Positions 1-6,229 of a DNA stretch of 6,230 bases are shown piece by piece. A program made the position numbers and the translations under genes. The notes below the pieces were generated by a model, which saw only the letters and a list, made by a program, of their open reading frames with translations, was not told the origin of the DNA and made no database searches. Positions within the stretch are counted from its first letter, which is position 1, and each line of letters starts with the position of its first letter. This DNA comes from JBIOHJ01 sp044448905 (GTDB lineage Bacteria; Bacteroidota; Bacteroidia; AKYH767-A; OLB10), in contig JBIOHJ010000156.1 in assembly GCA_044448905.1 (NCBI GenBank), positions 1 through 6,230 of the forward strand, given 5' to 3'.

Positions 1-597
1 CACCGAAAATTGCCCTTCATAAATTTCTCCCGCCCATAACGTATCATTTCGGATATACCCGTCATGAATGTATTGAAGATTGTATTGCCCTGTATAAACC
101 GGGTTCCATGGATCGGCTGTAACATCACAAATAAGCGCTCCGCCATTAGCAATATTAGAACCGAATATATACATATAGCCGTCAGTAACCGCAACGGTAT
201 GCGCAGAGCTGATTTGCCCCGTAATCGCGCCATCACCGGTATATACTTTGTAAGGAACACTGTCAGGAAGATATTGCAGGTTAAGGATGGTAACCCCGCC
301 TCCGCCTTCGGTAACGGCATAACAATAATGTCCCGAAGTTTTTAACTCACGCCAGAGCGAATTTGCCGCGGGAACTGTAAATAACACAGCCGGGCTTGAG
401 GGGGTTGTAACATCCACAATTGAAATGCCATCTCCGGCACCAATCAACGCATACTCATTACCGAGCGAATCAGCATACTGCCAAACTCCTGCACAGGTTG
501 TTGCATACGAAAGATGCCCGAGCAACTGGAGGTTTACCTGCGGAAATAATTTTGTAAAAGATAAAATGCAAAATAGTGTAAGGATAATTTTTTTCAT
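1..597 (-). CDS. Choice-of-anchor B family (LVIVD-type beta-propeller) secreted protein, C-terminus cut off by window edge
   Basis: The reading frame starts at ATG 597-595 and stays open to base 1, giving 199 residues with no stop, so the 3' end lies outside the window. The product starts MKKIILTLFCILSFTKLFPQ, a signal peptide with a Lys-rich start, a hydrophobic core and a likely cleavage site near residues 19-20. After it come repeats of beta-propeller type: EYALIGAGDGISIVDVT (49-64), SSPAVLF (67-73), SLWRELK (80-86), SAHTVAV (131-137) and ALICDVTADPWNPVYTG (154-170). The IVDVT..P and SLWR(E/D)(L/I)K patterns and the AH and HDG positions are those of choice-of-anchor B proteins, which are exported and in many Bacteroidota carry a C-terminal sorting domain. 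Whether this one does cannot be seen. The biochemical role of the family is poorly known; the propeller suggests surface binding. Family call fairly sure, function open. Confidence 0.85.
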   Translation of the reverse strand, partial: MKKIILTLFCILSFTKLFPQVNLQLLGHLSYATTCAGVWQYADSLGNEYALIGAGDGISIVDVTTPSSPAVLFTVPAANSLWRELKTSGHYCYAVTEGGGGVTILNLQYLPDSVPYKVYTGDGAITGQISSAHTVAVTDGYMYIFGSNIANGGALICDVTADPWNPVYTGQYNLQYIHDGYIRNDTLWAGEIYEGQFSV

Positions 598-787
598 GAA
601 ACAGTGTTTTATTTAAGTTGTAAATAGCAAACAGCAAAGCTAAGTACATAAAAGTGTGAACCCGTCAGGCAGCTGTCACATTTTAATGTTGATGATTTTT
701 AACTTATCTTATTCAGGCAATACAATGGAATGGACAGTTAACAGGAAAAACAATATGCTGATGCAATTTAGAAATTCAGAAAATATA
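598..787. other. Intergenic region between two minus-strand genes
   Basis: These 190 bases separate the stop of the TonB-C-like gene (788-790) from the start of the choice-of-anchor B gene (597). I see no credible small gene, no strong GC-rich hairpin followed by a T tract, and no RNA gene. The only sites noted are the TAnnTTTG match at 635-642 and a weak TGTGA/TCACA inverted pair (655-659 and 676-680) with a 16-base spacer just upstream of it. The length and the promoter-like match suggest that the two minus-strand genes are transcribed separately. Confidence 0.6.
635..642 (-). promoter_or_regulatory. Putative Bacteroidota -7 promoter element for the choice-of-anchor B gene
   Basis: On the minus strand this reads TAGCTTTG, an exact match to the Bacteroidota -7 consensus TAnnTTTG. 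It lies 37 bases upstream of the ATG at 597, which would give a leader of about 30 nt. No convincing -33 TTG is present at the usual spacing, so the call rests on the -7 element and its position alone. Confidence 0.4.
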
Positions 788-1330
788 TTAAAACTTAATA
801 GTAATGGTGCCCCGCATTTCCAACGGGCACTTAGGGCAATTATCGAACAGTGCTTTTTCGCAGCCTTGCTGTGCAAGCTTTAAAAGATACTCATCGGTGG
901 TGGTGGTTCCTTCAGCGCCAGGCTCGGCTTTTTTCACGTGCCCGTACTTGTCAACGGCAACCGAAGTTACAACTGTTCCTTTTTTAAAAGTGAGGTTTTC
1001 AAAAACAGGCGGCTTGGTAAATTTTCTTCCGGCAAGATCGAACGATACTCCTTTCAACCCGGTTGTTGTTTGCCCGGCATCCGCTGCGTCTGCATTTGCT
1101 TTTTGATTAAACTGAACCGATTCAATCTCCGAAACAAGAAACGTCATGCTGTTTCCTTTGAAAATGAAAATGAGCCTACTGTCATTAAGCGATTTCACTT
1201 CACCGCTCATTTTTTCACCGCTTTTCAAAATAATTGTATGTTGGGCATTTGCTGTAAACCAAACGGCAGTTAACAGAACAGAAAGAACCCATCTACGCCA
1301 AGGCTTCGATGGACAGGTGATTTTTTTCAT
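788..1330 (-). CDS. Exported protein with TonB C-terminal-like domain
   Basis: The product has 180 residues and starts at ATG 1330-1328. Residues 1-29 form a signal peptide or signal anchor: MKKI, then an unusual basic stretch, then the core VLSVLLTAVWFTANA with a clear signal peptidase I site (ANA before Q30). Residues 31-75 (HTIILKSGEKMSGEVKSL, then hydrophobic strands to SVQF) resemble a small beta module of the LKSGE..xGxV type. Residues 99-180 match the TonB C-terminal-like domain common in Bacteroidota: LAGRKF, the strand TVVTSVAVDKYGHVKKAEPGAEG, TTTTDEYLL, a helix to A160, and the end RGTITIKF. True TonB has an N-terminal membrane anchor and a Pro-rich linker. Here the linker is absent and the leader looks cleavable, so TonB energy transduction is unlikely and a periplasmic or surface role is more plausible. 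Cys157, Cys165 and Cys168 could form a disulfide. Residues 5-14 are encoded by a palindromic repeat, described separately. Confidence 0.8.
   Translation of the reverse strand: MKKITCPSKPWRRWVLSVLLTAVWFTANAQHTIILKSGEKMSGEVKSLNDSRLIFIFKGNSMTFLVSEIESVQFNQKANADAADAGQTTTGLKGVSFDLAGRKFTKPPVFENLTFKKGTVVTSVAVDKYGHVKKAEPGAEGTTTTDEYLLKLAQQGCEKALFDNCPKCPLEMRGTITIKF
1289..1318. repeat. Short palindromic, probably dispersed repeat embedded in the signal-peptide coding region
   Basis: The plus strand has arms CCATC (1289-1293) and GATGG (1308-1312) around an inner GCC-AA-GGC palindrome (1297-1304), giving an imperfect 24-base palindrome; ACAG plus GT follow to 1318. Read in the minus gene, 1318-1289 is exactly ten codons, giving TCPSKPWRRW (residues 5-14). 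Leaving these out joins MKKI to VLSVLLTAVWFTANAQ, a textbook Bacteroidota signal peptide. From memory, the plus-strand reading LRQGFDGQ resembles an LRQGF(G/Y)GQ string that recurs in predicted proteins of environmental genomes, where the arms read CCGCC/GGCGG. I have not searched for this. Palindrome and frame are seen directly; the insertion is inferred. Confidence 0.6.
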
Positions 1331-1353
1331 AGCAGGTTTATATTGTTAACGAA

Positions 1354-1361
1354 CAAATTTA
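1354..1361 (-). promoter_or_regulatory. Putative -7 promoter element for the TonB-C-like gene
   Basis: On the minus strand this reads TAAATTTG, an exact TAnnTTTG match. It lies 23 bases upstream of the ATG at 1330, within a very AT-rich stretch, and would give a leader of roughly 15-20 nt. There is no clear TTG -33 element; the stretch upstream is only T-rich. AT-rich sequence raises the chance of a random match. Confidence 0.4.
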
Positions 1362-1451
1362 TTTAATATTATTTTATGTAAAATTAATTTACGGGAAAGT
1401 CTTACAGGATTTTTCAACAACATTACACGGATCTGTTCTCTCCTTTTTGAT

Positions 1452-1459
1452 TAATTTTG
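1452..1459 (+). promoter_or_regulatory. Putative -7 promoter element for the ABC transporter gene
   Basis: The sequence TAATTTTG matches the Bacteroidota -7 consensus TAnnTTTG and lies 17 bases upstream of the ATG at 1477. It implies a transcript start near 1466. That would place the in-frame TTG at 1447 outside the mRNA and supports ATG 1477 as the true start. No good -33 TTG is visible at the normal spacing. Confidence 0.4.
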
Positions 1460-1476
1460 AAAATAATAATTCTTTC

Positions 1477-3267
1477 ATGAAGATTCTTTATCAATACCTT
1501 TTACGGTACAGGGGGCTTGTGATGCTCTCTTTGGTCCTGGCTGCTGTCAACCAGACGTTTTCCTTTCTTGATCCGTACATTTTCAGAATAGTTATTGATA
1601 ATTATGTTTCGAAGCCCGAGAAATATGAAATACATGTTTTCCTTAAAGGAGCCGGTATGCTGCTGTTGGCTGCAATGGGCGCTGCGTTTGTTTCCCGCAC
1701 GGCAAAAAACTTCCAGGATTTTTATGTGAATAAAATCACACAGAAATTAGGCGCGCAGATTTATTCTGATGGCTTAAAACATTCACTTGAACTTCCGTAC
1801 CAGGTTTTTGAAGATCAGCGCAGCGGTGAAACACTAGGTAAGCTTCAAAAAGTAAGAACCGATTCAGAAAGATTAATCAGCAATTTCGTTAACATACTTT
1901 TCACATCGCTTGTCGGAATTGTTTTCGTTGCAATTTATTCTATCAACGTTAATCCCATAATTGCCATTGTTTACATGAGCATGATTCCGCTGCTGGGAAT
2001 TTTAAGTTCGGTGCTGAGCAGAAAAGTAAAAAAAATTCAGAAAGTAATTGTTGCCGAAACCACCGCATTGGCGGGAAGTACTACCGAATCGCTGCGGAAT
2101 ATTGAGCTGGTAAAAAGTCTTGGACTTTCCACGCAGGAAATAGACCGGCTCAACTCCACTACCCAAAAAATTCTGAAGCTGGAGCTGAAAAAAATAAAAT
2201 ACATCCGTTCATTAAGCTTTATCCAGGGAACTTTTGTAAACCTGCTTCGAAACTGCCTGTTGTTTTTCATGATGTTTCTCGTGTATAAAAAAGAAATCAC
2301 CTTCGGAGAATTCTTCTCCTTGTTTATTTATTCGTTTTTTATTTTCGGCCCGCTGCAGGAATTAGGCAACATTATAAACATCTATCGCGAAACGGAAGTG
2401 TCGCTGAAAAATTTTGAAGATATAATGAACATGAAAAAAGAACCCAGGCCGGAACATCCTGTCAAAATCGGCAGCATCAGCAGGCTTACATTTGACAATG
2501 TTGATTTCATGCATCAGAGCGCAAACACAAATGCTTTATGCAATATTTCGTTTGAGACAGGTCTGGGAGAAACCATTGCATTTGTGGGACCCTCGGGTTC
2601 GGGAAAAACAACACTGGTAAAGCTGCTTGTTGGTTTGTATCGCCCCAAGCACGGAAGAATTTTATACAACCGCCATCCTGAGAGCGAAGTTGACCTTGAT
2701 GAATTGCGTTCACAGATTGGGTTTGTTACGCAGGATACACAGCTTTTTTCAGGAACCATTAAAGAAAATCTTTTGTTTGTAAACCCGAATGCAACCGATG
2801 AACAGATTTTAGATGTGCTGAATAAATCCGCCTGCCAGAGCTTGCTTGCACGAGCCAACCAGGGAATTGATACCATGATTGGCGAAGGTGGTGTGAAGGT
2901 TTCAGGTGGTGAAAAGCAAAGGTTATCTATTGCAAGAGCATTATTGCGAAAGCCCACCCTGTTAGTTTTTGATGAAGCCACTTCATCGCTCGATTCGCTG
3001 ACAGAAGAAGAAATCAGCGAAACAGTTCGTGAGATTTCTAAAAATCGTAACCAGATTACAATTTTAATTGCTCATCGCCTTTCCACTGTCATGCATGCTG
3101 ATAGAATTTATGTTTTGGAGCGGGGATTGATTATTGAATCCGGCAAACATGAGGATTTGCTCGGCAAAAAAGGTTTGTACTATGCCATGTGGCGCCAACA
3201 GATTGGCGAGCGGAAGAGAACAGTTGTTGCAGGTGAAAACGGAATGGAAAATGTGGCTGTGAAGTAA
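1477..3267 (+). CDS. ABC exporter half-transporter (fused membrane and ATPase domains)
   Basis: A 596-residue type IV (MsbA/multidrug-like) half-transporter that would act as a homodimer in the inner membrane, exporting a lipid, peptide or drug. I chose ATG 1477 over the in-frame TTG at 1447 because MKILYQYLLRYRG is the usual start of this family and a promoter-like element lies between the two. From this start, six membrane segments fall near residues 14-36, 54-73, 137-156, 159-180, 247-270 and 276-297. The ATPase domain follows: Walker A GPSGSGKT (371-378), Q-loop Gln419, signature VSGGE (475-479), Walker B LLVFDE with catalytic Glu500, D-loop SSLD and H-loop His533. All catalytic residues are present, so it should be active. 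The A-loop aromatic residue is replaced by His346 (VDFMH). The usual length suggests a complete protein. No partner gene or accessory factor is adjacent, so the substrate cannot be named. Confidence 0.93.
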   Translation: MKILYQYLLRYRGLVMLSLVLAAVNQTFSFLDPYIFRIVIDNYVSKPEKYEIHVFLKGAGMLLLAAMGAAFVSRTAKNFQDFYVNKITQKLGAQIYSDGLKHSLELPYQVFEDQRSGETLGKLQKVRTDSERLISNFVNILFTSLVGIVFVAIYSINVNPIIAIVYMSMIPLLGILSSVLSRKVKKIQKVIVAETTALAGSTTESLRNIELVKSLGLSTQEIDRLNSTTQKILKLELKKIKYIRSLSFIQGTFVNLLRNCLLFFMMFLVYKKEITFGEFFSLFIYSFFIFGPLQELGNIINIYRETEVSLKNFEDIMNMKKEPRPEHPVKIGSISRLTFDNVDFMHQSANTNALCNISFETGLGETIAFVGPSGSGKTTLVKLLVGLYRPKHGRILYNRHPESEVDLDELRSQIGFVTQDTQLFSGTIKENLLFVNPNATDEQILDVLNKSACQSLLARANQGIDTMIGEGGVKVSGGEKQRLSIARALLRKPTLLVFDEATSSLDSLTEEEISETVREISKNRNQITILIAHRLSTVMHADRIYVLERGLIIESGKHEDLLGKKGLYYAMWRQQIGERKRTVVAGENGMENVAVK

Positions 3268-3273
3268 AATCCG

Positions 3274-3355
3274 AAGCACTAAATTCGAAATAGCTTTAAA
3301 AAATAAATTCAAATTTTTAAAACGGATATTTTACTTTTGAATTTATTTGGTGCTT
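3274..3355. repeat. AT-rich nested inverted repeat in the intergenic gap
   Basis: A perfect 13-base inverted repeat, AAATAAATTCAAA (3301-3313) and TTTGAATTTATTT (3336-3348), encloses a second pair TAAAA (3318-3322) and TTTTA (3329-3333) with a six-base loop. Outside it, AAGCAC (3274-3279) is complementary to GTGCTT (3350-3355). The left flank has a second, similar segment, AAATTCGAAA (3281-3290), that could pair with the same right arm. The structure fills most of the gap between the ABC transporter and the Nudix gene. It could be a transcript-end hairpin, a protein-binding site or a dispersed intergenic element. It lacks the GC-rich stem and T tract of a classical terminator. Confidence 0.6.
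3332..3339 (+). promoter_or_regulatory. Putative -7 promoter element for the Nudix-HAD pair
   Basis: TACTTTTG matches TAnnTTTG, 42 bases upstream of the GTG start at 3382. It overlaps the right arm of the 13-base inverted repeat, so hairpin or protein binding there could affect initiation. No -33 TTG is visible at the expected distance; an AT-rich chance match is possible. Confidence 0.35.
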
Positions 3356-3381
3356 AGAATTTATAATTTTCAATTTCCAAC

Positions 3382-4017
3382 GTGTTATTTACCGATTGTA
3401 TAAAACATCTTGAAGAAAGATTCAAGCATCCTCTTCCTGGCAAGGCAGCCCAGTTTCTAATGGCGCCAAAATTACGGCTGACGAGTGAAGAATATCTCGA
3501 ACAATTTCCCGAACATAAAACAAGCAGTGTTTTGTTTTTGCTTTATCCTTCAGATGAAAAAACCTATTTTGTTTTGATTGAACGGACAAGCGGTGACGGA
3601 GTGCATAGCGGACAAATTTCTTTACCCGGTGGCAAGCATGAAGCCGGTGATAAGTCATATTGGAATACCGCTGTACGTGAAACCGAAGAAGAAATAGGTG
3701 TCAATAAAAAAGAAATGCATTTTGCGGGCCAGCTGACCGATTTGTTTATTCCTGCCAGCAAGTTCAGGGTGTATCCTCATGTTGGTTATATTTTACATAC
3801 GGCTGAATTTGTCCCGAATAAAAATGAAGTAAAAAAAGTAATTCATGCCGACCTGAAAACATTTTTATCCGGCAAAACAAAATTCGAAAAAGAATTTATT
3901 ACGAGCTACGGAAAATTACCGGCACCATATTTTAAATACCAGGATTATGAAATTTGGGGCGCAACAGCAATGATAATAAGTGAATTTATTTCTTTGTTTA
4001 AATCCGAAAACAACTAA
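3382..4017 (+). CDS. Nudix hydrolase, CoA pyrophosphatase (NudL-like) type
   Basis: A 211-residue cytoplasmic hydrolase. The start is GTG 3382: an in-frame stop lies just upstream (3364-3366) and the next Met (residue 27) is inside the conserved PLPGKAAQFLMAP segment (17-29), so a later start would cut the domain. The signature LIERT (65-69) followed by HSGQISLPGGK (75-85) is that of CoA-specific Nudix enzymes. The Nudix box runs from Gly84 to Val107 with the metal-binding core RETEEEIGV (Arg99, Glu100, Glu103, Glu104, Gly106). Known family members cleave CoA and its derivatives to 4'-phosphopantetheine (or acyl form) and 3',5'-ADP using Mg or Mn. Length is normal for the family. The stop lies 4 bases before the HAD gene, so the two are probably cotranscribed. 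Substrate by similarity only; another dinucleoside pyrophosphate is possible. Confidence 0.88.
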   Translation: MLFTDCIKHLEERFKHPLPGKAAQFLMAPKLRLTSEEYLEQFPEHKTSSVLFLLYPSDEKTYFVLIERTSGDGVHSGQISLPGGKHEAGDKSYWNTAVRETEEEIGVNKKEMHFAGQLTDLFIPASKFRVYPHVGYILHTAEFVPNKNEVKKVIHADLKTFLSGKTKFEKEFITSYGKLPAPYFKYQDYEIWGATAMIISEFISLFKSENN

Positions 4018-4021
4018 TTAA

Positions 4022-4711
4022 TTGTACAAACATTTATTCTTTGACCTTGATCACACGCTTTGGGATTTTGAGAAAAATTCACGAGAAACACTTTTGGACT
4101 TATATCAAAAGCACGAATTGAAAGTAAAAGGCATTTCATCAGCCGAAGATTTCATAAGCAAATATTTTGAAATCAATTACCGGATGTGGGACTTGTATCA
4201 CAAAAATGAAATTGACCGCACTACACTTCGCAGCATCCGTTTTGAAAAAACATTTTCGCACTTTAATGTTGATGACGAGCAGCTCATAAAAACTTTCCCG
4301 GATGAATATCTTGAAATTCTTCCTACTAAGAAAAATTTATTTCCGGATGCAACAGATGTCCTGGATTATCTTAAAACAAAATACAATCTTCACTTAATAA
4401 CCAACGGTTTTGAACATGTTCAATGGGCTAAGTTGAATTCATCGGGGTTGCAGAAATATTTCAGCGAGATAATCATCTCTGATAAGACGGGATTTAAAAA
4501 GCCTGACAAAGAAATATTCGACTTTGCATTGACATCAGTAAATGCAAAAGCTGAGGAATGTATCATGATTGGAGACGACATTGAAGCAGACATCAAAGGT
4601 GCTATCAATGCGGGATGGGATATTATATTTTTTAATCCGACAGGAAAAAGGCACAATGAAAAAGTTACTTATGAAATTAAAAAACTATCTGAACTGAAAA
4701 ATATTTTTTAA
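4022..4711 (+). CDS. HAD-superfamily nucleotidase, YjjG/YfnB-like
   Basis: A 229-residue phosphatase starting at TTG 4022. An in-frame TAA (4019-4021) lies directly before it and the next Met is residue 55, past the catalytic aspartates, so TTG is the only usable common start. HAD motif I is FFDLDHTLWDF with nucleophile Asp8 and acid/base Asp10. Motif II is LITNG with Thr127. Motif III is Lys160 in FKKPDKEIFDFAL. Motif IV is IGDDIEAD with Asp185, Asp186 and Asp190. A helical C1 cap lies between motifs I and II (about 15-100). The pattern DLDHTLWDFEKNS and the GFKKPDKEIFDFAL region fit the YjjG/YfnB group, whose characterised members dephosphorylate non-canonical pyrimidine nucleotides. With the Nudix gene 4 bases upstream it forms a likely housecleaning operon; the short gap suggests translational coupling, which would help a weak TTG start. 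A general phosphoglycolate-type HAD function remains possible. Confidence 0.88.
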   Translation: MYKHLFFDLDHTLWDFEKNSRETLLDLYQKHELKVKGISSAEDFISKYFEINYRMWDLYHKNEIDRTTLRSIRFEKTFSHFNVDDEQLIKTFPDEYLEILPTKKNLFPDATDVLDYLKTKYNLHLITNGFEHVQWAKLNSSGLQKYFSEIIISDKTGFKKPDKEIFDFALTSVNAKAEECIMIGDDIEADIKGAINAGWDIIFFNPTGKRHNEKVTYEIKKLSELKNIF

Positions 4712-4723
4712 ATTCTTCCTTTT

Positions 4724-6229
4724 TTAATAATTCGCTTTTAGCCAACGTACTTCCAGGTCATCAATATAAACAGGCGTGTTGTTGTTATACGCATAAACAC
4801 TTAACACATCTCCTACCTGAACTTCTCCGGGAACAAAAACCGAAAAATAAATTTCTGTCCATTTATTTTTTTCAGTAACAGCATCCTGAATTGCTGATGC
4901 ATTCCATGAATACGGCTTTTCATCCCTGTCAAATGAAATTACCAGATTGGCATCGGCATGATTGAAATTTTCCATCAGAACCCAGGCTTTTACTGCAATC
5001 ATACAACCTTTTGATTTGGTTACTGGATCAGGTATAGGATATTTTATTCCGCCACTGTAAATAACTTTTTTATCTGTGAAACAGCTTCTTTTTCCACTGA
5101 AAGAATATTTTTCAGAAACATTATTCAGGGAAGTTATTGAATCCGCCTCTGACTCAAAATCGAGTTTTTTGGAAAAAAGGATTTCGTAATTCATCTGTCT
5201 ATATTTTGGCTTCAATAATTTGCTATTAAAAAGAGGGTATGTCTTAAGCGTGATGAATGAATCCATATCAATTTTCTTCAAGTCACTTTCAATATATAAA
5301 TAAAAATCGCACAGAGGTGAGAACTTCTTTGACACAGATGCCCGGTTCATCCAGTTAAGATTATTTACGTAGCGATAAAAATTAATGGGAGCTTCAAATT
5401 CAAGATTCATCCCGATATCTGTACAGAACTTTCCCGGAGGTATTTCATTTTTTCTTGTTTCAATATCGCTTATCATTTCTCTTACATCAGCATCCCATTT
5501 CCATTCTAAAACATATTTAAAATTCATACTGATTATAAAATGAACGGTTGCAAAAAGAGCAATTGCAAATAATGCATATGGGTACCTTTTTTTTGAAGCA
5601 GAGAATTCATTAAAAAGAAATACCAGCAAATAAGAAAACAGCAACAACAGATATAAAGCAGTGCGCTCGGTAAGCAATAAAACATTTAAAAAATAATGCT
5701 GCACGACAGAAGCTAAAGAACAGCTTACCAGCAAAAAGAATATGGAAGGAAAAAAGAGATTTGCCTGCGGATAATGTTTTGAAAGAGCTTTTTTCAAAAT
5801 CACAAACGCAGAAATAAGCGGAATAATAACAGAGCAGAAGCTCAAAACATATTTTGTAACAGCAGGATAGTTTTTTTCATACAACAACCGGTCGAAAACA
5901 GAAACAACCGTATCGCTCCAGAATCCTGATTTACCTCCGTAAAAAAAAGCCTGGGCATTTGCTAAGCCATAAATTACCGGGATAATATAGAGAAGGGAAA
6001 CAAAAAGAATTATTTCTGCCTGCAGGTTTTTTTTAACAACAGCTACAATTTTTTTGAGAAAACTCAGTTGTTTTTCTGCATATAAAAAATCCGTAATTAG
6101 AATTAACACAAATAAGGACAAGAGAAAATGAATAAGCGTTAAATGTGCCAGCACTGCAAGAATTGCAAACACTATGCTTCGCAAACTATACTTTCTATGA
6201 AAATTATTTTTAAAATAACAATATAAATA
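4724..6229 (-). CDS. Multi-pass membrane protein, GT-C glycosyltransferase-like, with C-terminal carbohydrate-binding-like module; N-terminus beyond window
   Basis: The frame ends at TAA 4726-4724 and is open to the right edge; 501 residues are visible, counted here from the first full codon at 6229. A TTG at 6184 could serve as a start, but the 15 codons upstream contain no stop and the product there enters a membrane helix, so I treat the gene as 5'-partial. Hydrophobic segments lie near residues 19-49 (perhaps two), 72-91, 127-146, 157-179, 181-206 and 216-235. The motif ERTALY (188-193) in the fifth resembles a pattern I associate with GT-C-like membrane proteins of Bacteroidota. A soluble part follows from about 240; its end (about 380-495) has a beta-rich, jelly-roll character with AVKAWV, ANLVISF, KWTEIYFSVFVP and VYIDDLEV, typical of carbohydrate-binding-like domains. 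It may transfer or bind sugars at the envelope, but the catalytic N-terminal part is not visible. The gene converges on the HAD gene with a 12-base gap. Confidence 0.7.
   Translation of the reverse strand, partial: YLYCYFKNNFHRKYSLRSIVFAILAVLAHLTLIHFLLSLFVLILITDFLYAEKQLSFLKKIVAVVKKNLQAEIILFVSLLYIIPVIYGLANAQAFFYGGKSGFWSDTVVSVFDRLLYEKNYPAVTKYVLSFCSVIIPLISAFVILKKALSKHYPQANLFFPSIFFLLVSCSLASVVQHYFLNVLLLTERTALYLLLLFSYLLVFLFNEFSASKKRYPYALFAIALFATVHFIISMNFKYVLEWKWDADVREMISDIETRKNEIPPGKFCTDIGMNLEFEAPINFYRYVNNLNWMNRASVSKKFSPLCDFYLYIESDLKKIDMDSFITLKTYPLFNSKLLKPKYRQMNYEILFSKKLDFESEADSITSLNNVSEKYSFSGKRSCFTDKKVIYSGGIKYPIPDPVTKSKGCMIAVKAWVLMENFNHADANLVISFDRDEKPYSWNASAIQDAVTEKNKWTEIYFSVFVPGEVQVGDVLSVYAYNNNTPVYIDDLEVRWLKANY

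Noticed and set aside
64..616. Plus-strand frames at 64-345 and 425-616
   Set aside because: They lie antisense to the choice-of-anchor B gene, whose product has a signal peptide and family repeats; their own products show no recognisable domain.
655..680. TGTGA/TCACA inverted pair resembling a CRP-type site
   Set aside because: The spacer is 16 bases instead of 6 and the arms are only 5 bases, well within chance.
656..883. Plus-strand 75-codon frame spanning the intergenic gap and the end of the TonB-C-like gene
   Set aside because: It runs antisense into the conserved C-terminal domain, has no domain of its own and no promoter-like element.
804..1349. Plus-strand frames antisense to the TonB-C-like gene, one containing LRQGFDGQ
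   Set aside because: Shadows of the minus-strand gene. The LRQGFDGQ string reflects the palindromic repeat, not a real protein.
1447..1476. TTG at 1447 as start of the ABC transporter
   Set aside because: The added residues MINFENNNSF are atypical, the codons overlap a promoter-like element, and ATG 1477 gives the usual family N-terminus.
2037..3312. Minus-strand frames antisense to the ABC transporter
   Set aside because: The plus frame encodes a full set of ABC motifs; the antisense products have no domain features.
4697..4723. AAAAATATTTTT palindrome and T-rich stretch between the convergent HAD and membrane genes, as a terminator
   Set aside because: The palindrome is only A and T with no loop and lies inside the HAD coding end; it cannot be told from the local base bias.
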